A stretch of DNA of 64,000 nucleotides from Sarcomyxa edulis (taxonomy: Eukaryota > Basidiomycota > Agaricomycetes > Agaricales > Mycenaceae), in assembly GCA_009761415.1 (NCBI GenBank), contig QUOL01000004.1, positions 1 to 64,000 of the forward strand, written 5' to 3'. The notes below the pieces were generated by a model that was given only the letters and a program-made list of their open reading frames with translations, was not told the DNA's origin and did not search any database. Shown one piece after another: positions 45,833-57,500 of the stretch. Position 1 is the stretch's first letter. Each line of letters begins with the position of its first letter. Position numbers and translations under genes: made by a program.

Positions 45833-47590
45833 ATGCCTCTATCGTCGTCCACGTCACAAGTCGCTCCCGATTTTACGTTCTCTGAGGCCTTCAACCTCGC
45901 GCTATCCGGTGGCCTTCCTACCACCAAGGTTCCAGCACAGGTTTCGGCCTCTATGAGGTCGACACGGAGGATTTCAGGCGCCGAGTATGGTCTGATCGAG
46001 GCGCTCCGTCCGGCTACCGCGAGAAGTCGCGAGGAGCTCCACTCAGCTTGTGTGGCTTTCCTACACATTGGGTGGACGCCTCCATTTCCTCCAGCTTTCG
46101 ACGAGTTCCCTACTTTGGACGACGATATTATCGGCTTCGTTCGTCAGCTCGTCATCATTCCCGACTTCTTTTTAGAGGCTCTCGAGTACAACCTGCCTCC
46201 TCGCCACACTCCCCTTTTCCTTCCCGCGAAGGAGGAAACTCCCGCTCCGTGGTACGGTAGCTTTGAAGAAATACTGGGAACGTCTCATTTCCCAAACTTG
46301 TCCGAGGATGAGATCGATGAGCTCGGTGAGTTCGTTCCTAATCCTTCCTTATTTTTTATTCACCGGTTCCAATTTGTTTTCTTCCAGCCGAGGACGCGGA
46401 CGTCAATCTCGGTAGCGCCGCCACCATTCACCCGGCAGACCTACCTCTCGTGACTACCGGTCCTTCGAGTCTTGTTAACCCTGAAGGTTCAGAGGGAAAT
46501 GTCCCGTCCCCCGAGGTAAGAATCAGGTATCCTCGGGGTGTTAAACGCGCAAGGGAAGAGTCCGACACAGACATCGTCCATCCTCGTATCAGGCCCGTAG
46601 TCCTTCCTCCTTCAGCGACTCGCGCGGTTCCTATCAAAAAACCCCCAGGTATTTCTTCGAAAAGAGCCGGTCGTATCCTCAAGGCCCAGCAGCCTTATCT
46701 CGTCCGCCACCTGGTACATTTTTTCTCTTCCATTCTTCTTTCTAGCTCTAAAATCCCCATTTTACAGGACTGGCGTTGTAGCAGGTGTATCAAGCACAAC
46801 GTTACTTGTAATGGGCATCGTAGTCACGCCTGCGACAGATGCTTTGCTCGGAGGACCGGCTGCGATATTCACGAGGACGAGGGTCTTCTCGATCTTACCC
46901 GCGCCATCGAACTGGGGGAAATCGTTATTGCCCCAAAGAAGGTTGCTCCCGTATCCGAAACCTCCGACAGTCTTCCTGGTCCTTCGATTATCAACAGGCG
47001 GCAGGAAATACCTCCGAGGGACAAAGGGAAGGGAAAAGCCCGTGAGGTTTCGCCGGTCGATGTCGAGAGATCCCGGTTGGCGCCTTTAAAAATTCGTGGT
47101 ATGTTTTCTTTTTTCCTCAAAAAACGTGTTTTTCTCGAATTTACCGCTGTCTTCCTTACTTGTAGTACCCAAACCCGTCGGTGATCGTTATGTTGTCGAG
47201 CCAGCGTCCAGCGGCGCCTTCTCCGATGCTCCAATCTCTTTCGGCGAGATGCATATGCCCGAAACCCGTAGGACCATCCTTCAGCAAGGAGCCACGGGTC
47301 GATCCGAAGATTTTGATGACACGGGTATTGTTGAGCCATTCGGTGCTCCTGAACCCTCTTCGATCAATCCCTCGTCCGTTCCTCAGGCCACAGGTCGTCG
47401 GGAAAAATGGAAGTCAGTGGTTGACGGGTTGAAGGTCAGGATACTCGATGGCGCCGCTGGTGTCGAGGTTTTTGGTAAGCTCGCTCCTGTCATCCGTGAT
47501 CAGCTGTCGGGTGTTATCGATGCCGCTATATCGCAAGTTGAGGACCAGTACGGGTTTATTTTTGAGGAGGAGCAGGCCGATTCCGTGTAA
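45833..47590 (+). CDS. Zn2Cys6-like cargo protein (element 2)
   Basis: Exons 45833-46325, 46388-46713, 46768-47098 and 47166-47590 sum to 525 codons. Exon 3 opens with C-x2-C-x6-C-x7-C-x2-C-x6-C (starting RCSRC, about residue 277), the same spacing and exon position as in element 1. Shared flanking motifs: TRRISG and PDFFLEALEYNLP in exon 1; RILDGAAGVEVFGKLAPVI near the end. Identity to the element 1 homologue is low outside these, although the neighbouring cargo is the same. Mid-protein is disordered and rich in Pro/Ser and basic residues. A role as DNA-binding regulator of the element or host is only an inference. Confidence 0.7.
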
Positions 47591-47919
47591 AATAGTAGAT
47601 CGGTTATTGAAAGTAATATTTTTGTTCCCTATGTAATTTATAAGAGAATAAACCACAATTCTGTTTCTTTAATTTCGGACACCGAGAGACGTATATCCGT
47701 TTTAATATAGTCGTTGGAAGTAGTGTCTGTGGATAGGGTAGAGAAGTAGTTCTTTATGCGTGATGTCTATGGTCGGAAGAAAGCGTCTGGGATGAGACCC
47801 ATCTGTGATATATCGATGGTAGTAGCGGTGAACGGAGCGGTTTCTTTGGAGGGGTTGTTTTATGGATATTTTAACGGATAATCGCGGTATTTGGAAGGCC
47901 TAAGAAGAGGCTTTCAATT
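47591..47919 (-). pseudogene. Gag 5' relic of element 2
   Basis: No ORF. Words such as TGGATATT.TAACGGATAA (47862-47880) align with the start of gag in element 1 (27872-27890, TGGATATTCGACGGATAA) at the same distance from the LTR, and the surrounding 100 bp are similar but indel-rich. All of capsid, knuckle, protease and pol are gone. Confidence 0.6.
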
Positions 47920-47938
47920 CCCCTCGCGGTGGGCTCCA
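47920..47938 (-). other. Primer-binding site of element 2
   Basis: TGGAGCCCACCGCGAGGGG on (-), two bases inside the 5' LTR, conserved from element 1 although the adjoining gag region has diverged. Confidence 0.8.
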
Positions 47939-47940
47939 GT

Positions 47941-49688
47941 TGTGATGAGGACTGCGGCGCTAGGAGTAGATGTGCTAGACTCCTAACTATAGTTCGCCTC
48001 TAGGGGGTAAGGTGACGTTTTCTCGGAGGGGATTTTACGTAGCGAGAAATCCTAATGCCCAGTGACTTGTGTTTGGATAATGTGTTCGTAAAACGGTGGT
48101 GAGGTGGGTATGAGATGATGAGGTGTAAGGTAAGCTTCGGACTTGTAGGATCGTTCTCGGTAGGCCGTTTAGAGGCTTCGGACAGCTATAGGTTCGTTCT
48201 CGGAAAACCTACGAAGGCCTCGGACAGCTTTCGGAGAGCTGATCGATGCTTCGGACAGCTTATAATATGTCTTCGGAGAGCTATCGGGGGCTTCGGACAG
48301 CTATAAGTTCGATCTTGGAGAACCTACGAGGGCCTCGGACAGCTTTTGGTGAGCTGACCGATGCTTTGTATAGCTATAAAACGTCTTCGGAGAGCTATCG
48401 AAGGTTTCGGGCAGCTCTGAACTGATTTCGGAGAGCTTCGAGGGTTTCGGACAGCTCTGGACTGATTTCGGAGAGCTTCCTTTGTTCCGGGAGTGGTACT
48501 GCCGACTGAATCAAGTCCTTTTTCTCTTGTTTTGACCGACTCCTGTAATCGTTCCTTGTCTCGGTTTCAGAAGTATGAGAAAGAGATAGAATTCCTATAG
48601 AGAGTAACTGGGTAGTTGGTCGATTCGGGTATGTTCCTCTGGTTCTCGTCCACACTGGGTCTATCTACCGTTCTCCATGTCCTATCCTACTTTATATATG
48701 AATTCCTTCCCTGTCCTTGCCTGATTCTTCACCCCGTGTGCCATCCCAAGGTCCCCGAGATCTCCAATGATGAAACAGATCCGGTATTGGTTTTGATGTG
48801 TCCGAACCTCGCTCAGTGTGAAAGGTTAGGGCCTGAGGTGTTTTCTGAAAGCGTTGCAAGGTGAATTTGTGAAGGGATGAAACATGTCCGAGTGAGCAGG
48901 ATGATGGGGAGCTTCCGATAGATTTTTCCAAGATGCGACGGCCAAAGTTGTCCGAGAAGAGTGAATTTGATGTGGGTTGCTAGGCGGAGACCTGTAGTGT
49001 CTTTGTTAGCGGGCGATACCTCGCTTACAAGTGCTGTGTCATGTGATAAACACAGAGGGAAGAATATTCCGTAGCACCACTTGGTCAGGGTGGACGGAGG
49101 TCTTAACGAGGCGTCCAGATGCATGGAAAGGTGTGAATTGAGATCACAATGTAAAGGGAATATGTCCGATTTGATAGGAAGAACAGCTCAGGGCAGTAAG
49201 CATCACGTTGGCGGTATGTCGACTGGTGGCAATGTTTTATCGGTGAAGTATCTCTCGATGAGGTCTTCTAGAGGTGAAAGGGAGCCTGCTGAAACGATTT
49301 GGGATCTGTCCGAAGGATCTAGGGGGCTACGGAGAGGTGATCGAGTACATTGGTCCTTTGGTCAGGTGAAACGACGATAGGGAATTGGGTTCTGGCGGTA
49401 GATTTCCTTCGGAGAAGTTGTTCGTGTGTGATTTCAGGTATTCCAAAACGTTCTGAGACGTGACCGAAGGCGGGTTAGCGTTTCGTGAGTGGATGAAGAG
49501 GCCGCTTTCGGGGAGGAACCGTCAAGTAGCGGGTACTTGGTGTCTTTCAGTGTCCGGTCATTCGAAAAGTAAGTCGTTTGTGGTAATACCACCAGTGTCT
49601 CTGTAGTTAGCTATGTCTGGGCAGTCGCATAAGAGTAGGTTGTTGTATAGTTGTCGATTCCTTGGCTGGGGATGCTGGCATCCTCACA
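47941..49688 (-). repeat. Element 2, 5' LTR (copy D)
   Basis: 1748 bp, same as copies A-C by eye. The GCGC duplication follows. Confidence 0.95.
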
Positions 49689-49930
49689 GCGCAACGTCGA
49701 CACCCACAACGGCGACACGAACAACGGCGACACCCGCAACGGCGACACGCGCAACGTCGACACCCACAACGGCGACACGCGCAACGTCGACACCCACAAC
49801 GGCGACACGAACAACGGCGACACCCACAACGGCGACACGCGCAACGTCGACACCCACAACGGCGACACCCACAACGGCGACACGAACAACGGCGACACGA
49901 ACAACGGCGACACCGACAACGGTCCTAACA
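49689..49930. repeat. NVDTHNGDTR / NNGDT minisatellite, right part
   Basis: Units of 30 and 15 bp (AACAACGGCGACACG) in the coding frame of the split gene. About 240 bp; no frame interruption. Confidence 0.9.
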
Positions 49931-50670
49931 ATCCTCCCGACGTCGACTCTTCCATTCTCAACTACACTGATGACAGCGTACGCGGCGCTGGGGGCCATAG
50001 CCACACCAACGACGGCCCTGACAACGACGCCAACAACGACCGTACCACCACCCCCGATGGCACTAATGGCCAGAAACCTACGCTCTCCGAAGCCAGCACC
50101 TCCATGTCGTCTACATCTTCACGCGTATTGAGCCGTCCCGTTCTTCCTGTCGGATTTGACACCAATACTTGGTTTGCCAAGGCCTTCGACTCTATCACAG
50201 CGGTAGATCTGGGAACCAAGTTCCACGAGATCTTGCGGCTCTTCATCTCTTTGGAGTCAGCATACGGGTTTCGAAAAGGCTCGAGGACCGATGCCGTCTC
50301 TCCCCACGGTAGACCCGCCTTACTTGACAAATGGATCGGAAATGGGCGCTGGCGAGTCAAGACACCAGTCGTAGATGACGTCGATAGATACGCGGCTTCA
50401 TGGCTTTCTTGGTGGTATTCCCTGCAGCCCGAATGGCGAGAGGTAGATCTCAAGGGTCATAGAACTGGCAGGGGAACTTATGGTACGAACTGGGGTACAT
50501 TGAGAGCTCCCGGACAGAACGGTATGCTCAGTATCATTGCCTCTTTGTATTGGTGGGGCTGTGCCATCCAGGATCTTCGTGAAGATAATTCGGGCTGGCG
50601 AGAGGCTGCATCGGATGTTATCTGGGTTCTTCAGGGTTTAGTCTTGACTTACGATAGTTCCGTTGAGTAG

Positions 50671-51278
50671 TCTCCCCTAGTTTCCGTTATATAGCAACGT
50701 GTTTCCGTGGTATATACAAGTGGGTGTTTGGCCCAGAGAGCGTAGCCAAACATCGCGTCCTGTATATCCCAGATATTGTGTGCAAGTAAGCGCGCATATA
50801 CGAGGGTATATATATAATAATGCCCCCTAACTATCTTGCAAGGGCTAAGCTGAAAGAATACTGCATAATGTGCAGAAAATCCTGCAGAGAAACCCGAACA
50901 CGCAAGGCTGTCCAGAGATGCCATATTAGGCAATCCCGATATGGGAAGTGCCGAACGATGATCCCTCGGCATGCAAGGACAATTTTAAACCCCGCAGGAA
51001 CCCACCAGAAGCGGTTCCGATCCCGGGAAAAGCACGGAAGGCGCAGAAGGCAAAGGTATGGCTGTAGCCAGGCGTTGGCTGGTACTGGTGCAATTGGCAC
51101 CTGCACCCCATGGCTGGAGTTAGAGGATTTAGGCTAAGGATTACCACTAGGGCTCGTCGGAGAGCATTCCTAAATTACACACCTTAACTATCGAGCAACC
51201 TTTACTCAATTCATTGGTGAGTCCGCGACACTCTGACCTAGAAACAGTCTAACTCGATGTTTACAGAAAGTACTCAAC
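50671..51278. other. Intergenic region
   Basis: No gene recognised. Around 51060-51120 it has GGCTGTAGCC and CCATGGCTGG words like the fold-back at 12260, possibly a MITE relic. Confidence 0.4.
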
Positions 51279-51641
51279 ATGGTGACCTCTTCGAAGGCGA
51301 TGTTTCCTCTTTTACGAAACCTTCTTCTCAATAGGTTCGCCGAATGCTCTCCCTGCGATGCTCTAAAAACATTGTCAGTGCAGGAGTTCCAACACATCGT
51401 GCTGTGTACTCTGAACGCTGTATCGGATACAAGCTTCTTATTATCGTTCGTTTGTTTTGGATGCATGTCCTGGACACGCTATTTGGATTCGCGGGTGTGG
51501 TCATCTGGTATGGACGGGGAAGCGACAGTTTGGTGGGACAACGGTCTAGGAAGAATCAACAGAAGAGATATGGAGAGGAATATCAGGTCGCTGAGATCTG
51601 GGGTCACAGTTCCTACACCCATGGAATGGAGCGCCATATAA
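51279..51641 (+). CDS. Hypothetical protein or gene fragment
   Basis: A 120-codon ORF with a plausible acceptor (GTTTACAG) just upstream at about 51266 and a donor GTGAGT near 51220, so it could be the last exon of a gene whose 5' part is not recognisable. The sequence (FPLLRNLLLNRFAEC... and EATVWWDNGLGRINRRDMER) looks protein-like but matches nothing I know. It may be a decayed copy. Confidence 0.35.
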   Translation: MVTSSKAMFPLLRNLLLNRFAECSPCDALKTLSVQEFQHIVLCTLNAVSDTSFLLSFVCFGCMSWTRYLDSRVWSSGMDGEATVWWDNGLGRINRRDMERNIRSLRSGVTVPTPMEWSAI

Positions 51642-51901
51642 ACATTGCGGTTCCTCGTCGATAAATATCATATACCCCTCCCTCCTCGCATGCAATGTGA
51701 CGAAAATTCGCCCTGTCATCGCTTTTACGAAATAAAATATATGATGCTCTCGAATAGAATGTCCGGGATAGATTTTGATATTCCAGATTCCATGTTTTAA
51801 GACTCTATTTTCCGTAAGTATGTAACTTTCGACTACAGCTTAGTGAAGTAGAGTCAGTAACACGTGCACAGTGTCCAGGCCCGCCCGTTAGGGCCATTCT
51901 A

Positions 51902-52408
51902 TTTGAATTCCCTTGATGCGCCGGTTACCATATAAGGCTATTCTCAAATCGTAATGGAAACAAGAATTTATTGATCGACTCGACTCGCGTCGTTTCTGCC
52001 TCGTCTTACTTTCTTCATTCGACATAGACCGAAGCTTGCTTATCTTCTTTATTCTAATCTATCTGATGTTACCCTCGACTTCCACCCCAAACTCGAATGA
52101 TGCCCCGAAAATTACTCGCCAACGCGCCCCGAAAACGAAAAAAGTCGCTGGATTTCACGGATAGCCTGAATTCTTTCCCGACGGGATTGCATGTCTGTTG
52201 CCAGAGGGTCCATAGTAAGGTCCAGTAGAAGTCATAACAAGGCTGCACGAGAGGAGACGGCGGACAGTGAGACGAGAAGGGCCTTCGAGTTCGACGTGTA
52301 CTTAATGTCAAATCGATCACTAATTTTTAAGTCGATCAATAAACCCGTATTTTCATTACGATTTGAGAATAGCCTTATATGGTAACCGGCGCATCAAGGG
52401 AATTCAAA
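51902..52408. mobile_element. MITE-like element with ~75-bp terminal inverted repeats
   Basis: TTTGAATTCCCTTGATGCGC at 51902 is mirrored by the reverse complement ending at 52408. The arms match almost perfectly for about 55 bp (through TTCTCAAATCGTAATG) and loosely for 20 more (TTTATTGATCGACT). The 507-bp element has no transposase. A clear target duplication was not seen. Confidence 0.8.
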
Positions 52409-52733
52409 CTCAGATCCACCAGTCTGTCTACGACAGATTGCTTGCCATTCTACATAGTCGTGTACAGGGTGGTTACGAGTCTATTCAAAAGCCTTTGTCT
52501 CGAAAAGGCAATTGATTACATGAACACGCGCCGCGATCTTAGAGCGCGCCATATTTTCTTCGCTTCGGTTAGGGCTACAAGTAATCCTACAGCTATGGTA
52601 CATATTCTGTGACTACATGGACGCTACAGATACTTGTAAAGCCGAGTCGTATCAAAGAGTGAATGGAAGCGCACGGCGCTGTACCCTAAGTAAACTCGCC
52701 AACGTTCAAACTCGAGTCCAAAGTCTTCATCAT

Positions 52734-54430
52734 CTATGGTCGATAAGCGCTGATATTCGACAAGTCAAGTGGTGGTGGTCTGATAGCTTCACCAGATGTA
52801 GACCGTTTCCGTGGGCCTCTAGGTCGCGGGGGAGATGGATCAAGGGAAGAGGCGTCAGTAGTAGTAGGGAATGTCTGCTGCCTGAGCGAGGGAGTGGCTT
52901 GCGGAATAGACGGCTGCTTTCGTCTCACTTTCCGTACAGGAGCATCTGTTCGTGGCCAGTCACCTAGAGGGGGAGGCGATGGTGGTGTAAATATTGGCTT
53001 AAGAGGAAGAGGTCGAGCGCTGGTAGGCTCAGAAAGGATAGCGGATTGTATATGTTGACCGTATAGTGAAGCGCTGGGTCGTATAACAAGACTTTCGACA
53101 GGAAGCGCAGCTGGAATAGGAGGAACGGGTAGATCTGGAGGTGGTTGGTAGTGTTCGATTTGATAATCCGAGCCAAGTCCATCACGATATGCATAGAGAG
53201 CTGGTGGGGGTGCACGGTGAGGTTGAGGAGCTTTGATGCTCACAGGCTTCTTGCGGAAGCGAGGCAGGTTGGGTGAAGAGGGAGGGCTCGATAGGGCTTG
53301 GCATAAGTCTGACCCAGGAAATTTCGAAACAGGGCAATGCCAGATTTTGCGCTCTGTGCGCTGATATAGCAGCGTTGATATTGTGATCAAGAAGATAAGA
53401 TAGCACCATACTGATGTAATGCCATGAATCAATGGGAAGATGAAAATGGGCGCGCGAATGTACTGACATATGACGGTAGAGATCCAGGCAAATGCCAACA
53501 AAACGTGTGTCGACGTGCAACCATCTTTGATGAGGGATCCCACTGCATAAACAACGCGATCAAGTCAGGATAGTATGAGCAGGACGACTGTCCACATACA
53601 TTTGACCGCACACATTAAACTTGGCAAGATAGCTGAGGATGCAGCAGCACCAGCTGCAAGTTCAAATACATTCAAATAAGCGATGACACATTACGGTGAA
53701 CTGCCCACATACCAAAATGGAGTGCTGATAGAAGACCAACCCACGAACATTCGAACCATACTTGTCCAACGACTGAAGGTTTCCCGGAGATCTCAACGAA
53801 CATTCTAGTCGGGATGAAACATTAAGTCAACCAATTTGAAAACGATTTGCAGGGCGAGCATGAGTCCTAACTGACATCCCAAGGGCAAACGCGAGACTGA
53901 GGGCAGAGATGACAGCAAGATATGTATCGATTTGAGCTACCACACCATTCATCAGCAGCGTTAACCGTATTAAGAGCGCAAAATGAGATAACTCACGATT
54001 CTTCCTCACAAGCTGAGCAAGACTAAGGTCCCAGATAGCGACGCTGCATAGAATAGCGTTCTGTGACGATGACCATTTATTAGCCGAAACGAAGCAGTAA
54101 GTAAATGACACATACAGATGCGATAAAAAGAGCTAGAGGAGATAAAGGTAAATAGAGCTTCAGATCTCACGCGAAATATGAACCGATAGTACTAGTATGC
54201 TCACCGAAAGACACATAGCGTAAGGGAGACAGGATATTTTTCATGGTTTTTCTGCATACAAGGTTGGGCCGACAAGAGAGTGTGAGGGGAAACCGCTCGG
54301 CGGTACACCGTGAGGTCAAAACGGCGAAATAAGAAGAAAAAAAGATGCCTGAGACCCAAACTAGCACTGCAAGAATAGAATCAACCCACCTAGTCCAAGA
54401 CTTGGGAACGCGCCTATTGGCACGCGCCAT
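52734..54430 (-). CDS. MARVEL-like four-helix membrane protein with proline-rich tail
   Basis: Several short exons on (-) between 54430 and 53600 encode hydrophobic segments (VDSILAVLVWVSGIFF, YLAVISALSLAFALG, VWFECSWVGLLSALHFG). They are followed by CTSTHVLLAFAWIST and YLIFLITISTLLYQ in the last exon, which ends at 52734. Acidic and Cys/Trp positions in the third and fourth helices resemble fungal MARVEL-domain proteins of the plasma membrane. The C-terminal 190 residues are cytosolic, with many PPxP and SPP words and a few basic clusters, likely docking sites for SH3 or WW proteins. The first exon boundaries are not certain; several alternatives fit. Confidence 0.6.
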
Positions 54431-54590
54431 CGGAGCTTATGCAAACAGATCCCGCGGGGGCGAAATAAATAGTTGCATTGCGAAAAAGAACAGATGAGCG
54501 CAATACAAATCTTAAAAAGTAAGTAGTAAGTATGTATAGTATAGATATATAACAGGCCAGCGGAAAACGAGGAATAAACTCAAGACAAAG

Positions 54591-57500
54591 TCACCCGGGG
54601 ACCGTGATATCACCCCGAACACCAAAATCTGACAAGAGCTTGTCCTCCGGTCTGGGGGCGACACTAGGCATGTCAGTCTCTGATATTGATGAAACCTCAA
54701 GAATTGCTTGAGCAAGCTCCGATTCGGGTCCTTCCATCGCCGCATCCTCTGTGCCGTTGTGTCCATCCGGGGAAACAGAGTACCCATTGGGCAACAATCT
54801 CGAATCGTTGTTAGAGTCATGGCTTCTTGGCCCGCTGATCAGCCGATCAATACCAGCAGGAACACCGGACTGGTCACTGACGGGAGACATCGATTCCACG
54901 GTCGTCTGAGGCAGTGATATGGGTGGGGGTCTTGAGAATGTCAGGTGTTTTGAAAGTTGTGTCCGTGATTGACCGGAAATCTTTGATGTTTGAGGTTGGG
55001 TCGGATCGGTGCTTTTCAAAGGTCCTGGAATATATGCCTGAACCTCTAGAGACGGGTCTTGAGAAAGTTGTCGAGCAACGTTCACTAAAACCCCGGAGAG
55101 ATACGAAGAATCTTGCATGAACGTATCTGAACGATATTGTTTGTGAGATTTGTAAGACGATACCGTATAATTGGATCCCGATGACGGACTTACTGTATAC
55201 AGTTCCAATCAGTCGAGCAAGACCGATACGAACACCAATGATTTCATCGGTTGCAAGACCAGCGAGCGTCTTCCAGAAGTCATCATCAGCCTGGAGGACA
55301 GCGCTGCCATCTGCTCTTGGAAGGACGAGTGCCTGCTCACATGCGACGAACCTATGTATAGACTCGCTTTAGGCGGAATTACTCGAGGACATAGAAGGAA
55401 ACACATACGTCATTCGTCTGCGATACATAGCAGATGAACCAAGACTCTCCATATCTCGACGAAGATCAAGGAGAACGTCTGGGCATTCGGCAAACAACGT
55501 CCAGATGAGAGGAAGCTGTGCATAGACCTGAATCCCAGAACATTTGACGAAATAATCACAATCACACTCACAGTGCTGATGGCCGCCTCTCTGACTGCAG
55601 CAACGCTGTCCACCAACGCGTTCATCAACAAACCCCTGATGGACGGGGGTCTGTGATGACCAACCTTGCTCGTGAGTCCTACCAAAGCTTTCGCGATGTC
55701 CTCTCTTTCTCTCCATGTTCCAAAAACACCTTCTTCCCACAAATTCAAAAGACCTTCCACAACCTCCTCCCGTGCTTCTTGCGTCAGCGCTTCCACGAAA
55801 GTCTCGACACACTCAACGGCCTTGACTCGCACGAGATCATCTTCCTCGCACCTGACAGAAGCCCACCATACCTTCAATAAGTCTGACCCGGCAGCCTCCT
55901 GTCCAACAATCTTGGCCAACTCCCCCAAACTCGCCGCAATAGTCCTCCTGACCTTCACTGTCGGATTAAGAGCCAGATCTAAATATACTTCTCTCAATTC
56001 GTCCCACCGCAACCTCCCTAGAGTCAGCGCCACCGCTGGATAATTGAAAGCACATATCAAAGGCCGAGAAGGATCAGTATAGAAGGATTGCAAGGCGTTC
56101 TCTTCGCTATGAGGCGGTGGCTCAGGTGGCGTCAAAGATGGTCTCGTGACACCAAATATGGAACTGAGAAGTGCTTCATGTCGTTTGGCCTCTAGCGCAG
56201 CCTCTTCTTCGATGAATATCTCTCCATTCCTCACGCGTTTGTCCTCCTTTCGTCCTAGGAAAAGCTGCATCAGCTCTTCCGGAGGTCCGTTCGTGTCTTG
56301 ATGAAATGTATAGATAACTTCGCCGAGGGCCTCCAATACTCCCAAGCGCACAGGCGGATACTCGTCCATCGTCAGTGGCAGGATGGTCTGTAAAGCTAGA
56401 TCACGTCGTTGGGATGGCGTCAGCCGAGGAAGTATGGCTGGAAGCGCCAAAAGTGCACCGTGTCGCACATGCCACGCCGAATCTTGGCGTAGAGAATCGA
56501 AGAGAGGGAGCTATAAAGTATATTATTAGTTTTAGCCGTCAGAACAACGGTGAAAAAGAGAATAATACGTACTAACGAACAAATCACTATTTCCTGCGGT
56601 ACAACCTTTGCTAACGCTCCGAGAGCGTAAGAGGCTTCCCGTCTTACCCAGTAGACTGGGTCGTGTCCTGATCGCTCGACCTCCTTGACAAATGCACGTT
56701 TAGTTTCGTCGTCCAAGGAAACTGTCGCGTCCAAAAATGGTGTTAATTGAAAAGATTGCAAAAATAAATCGAGGAAGCAAGTGAAAAACCCACCACTAGC
56801 TGTAACGGCAGCCATCAGGCTCATGCTCGACAACCTTCCTACAGCTGCCTGATCCCCATCCCATTCAACCTGCCCCTCTTGATAATCGTCTCCATAATCT
56901 TGAGTCTCCCCAAAGTAGCCCTCACCTCCGTCTCCTCTTTCTGTACCGTCGACCATTTCGGCGTCTGGCCCAATGGTGAAAATATTATTGTGCCGCTCGT
57001 TTCCGCTGACCGTTGGGCCGTTATCATGCGGGGAAGGGAGGGGAGAAACACGAGATGCCGGGTACGAATGAGGAGACTGAGGCGCACGATGTTCCAAATG
57101 GTCTTGAGAGGGGGCATGATCCGGTGGTGGATTAGGCTGGTCAGGAGAAATACAATGTGTATCGAAGAAAGGATAGTTCTCCCTTGAATTCTGATCAAAA
57201 CCTGGGGCCGTGGAGTTAGTGTTGGAAGAAGGGACGGACGTATGACTCGATGCCGGCAGTTGCTCGTTCCATGGCCGCTGTTGCTCGGGAATTGGCGGCG
57301 ACGACAGTGGAAAAGACGAATGACGCATAAGTGAGTGGATCTCCGTTGACGGTGGAGCAGAACCATTGATGCCATCATCGATAGATCCAGAAGAGGAGCT
57401 GGGAGTGGAGGCTGTCGTGTCGGTAGATGAGCTGGGTGTAGATGGTGTCGAACTTGAACTTGGAGATGATGGGTGGTGCGGAACAGGTGGAAAATACGGG

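Larger units (their letters stand above)
37990..49688 (-). mobile_element. Element 2: gag-pol-less LTR retrotransposon with antisense gene cargo
   Basis: 11,699 bp between 1748-bp LTRs at 37990-39737 and 47941-49688, with GCGC duplicated at 37986-37989 and 49689-49692. Primer-binding site and polypurine tract equal those of element 1, so sense is (-). From the 3' LTR through about 45319 it matches element 1 (15756-23086), apart from one A in a poly-A run. Beyond that point it holds a diverged Zn2Cys6-like gene and a short gag relic, and no pol. Moving this copy would need gag and pol supplied in trans. Confidence 0.92.
35613..50670 (+). pseudogene. Large uncharacterised gene (1065 codons) split by element 2
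   Basis: Exons 35613-36403, 36458-36586, 36638-36753 and 36806 onwards. The fourth exon is interrupted at 37989 by element 2 and resumes at 49693 after the duplicated GCGC. Without the insert, all lengths sum to exactly 1066 codons including the stop at 50670. The N-terminal part has an HMG-box-like helical stretch (ARQAYQQYMHDHY...KERQQAISAKA, about residues 170-245). Next comes a region with VLGGCMPKYGGEI, then Ser/Asp and Pro-rich linkers and an NVDTHNGDTR minisatellite. The C-terminal domain (PVGFDTNTWFAKAFD...ASLYWWG) recalls conserved but uncharacterised mushroom proteins. The insertion puts an in-frame end soon after the junction (stop at 38050-38052), so the full protein should not be made. 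Confidence 0.85.

Noticed and set aside
49693..49930. Regular short repeats that could suggest a CRISPR-like array
   Set aside because: Units are contiguous coding repeats without spacers, in frame with the split gene, and the genome is eukaryotic.
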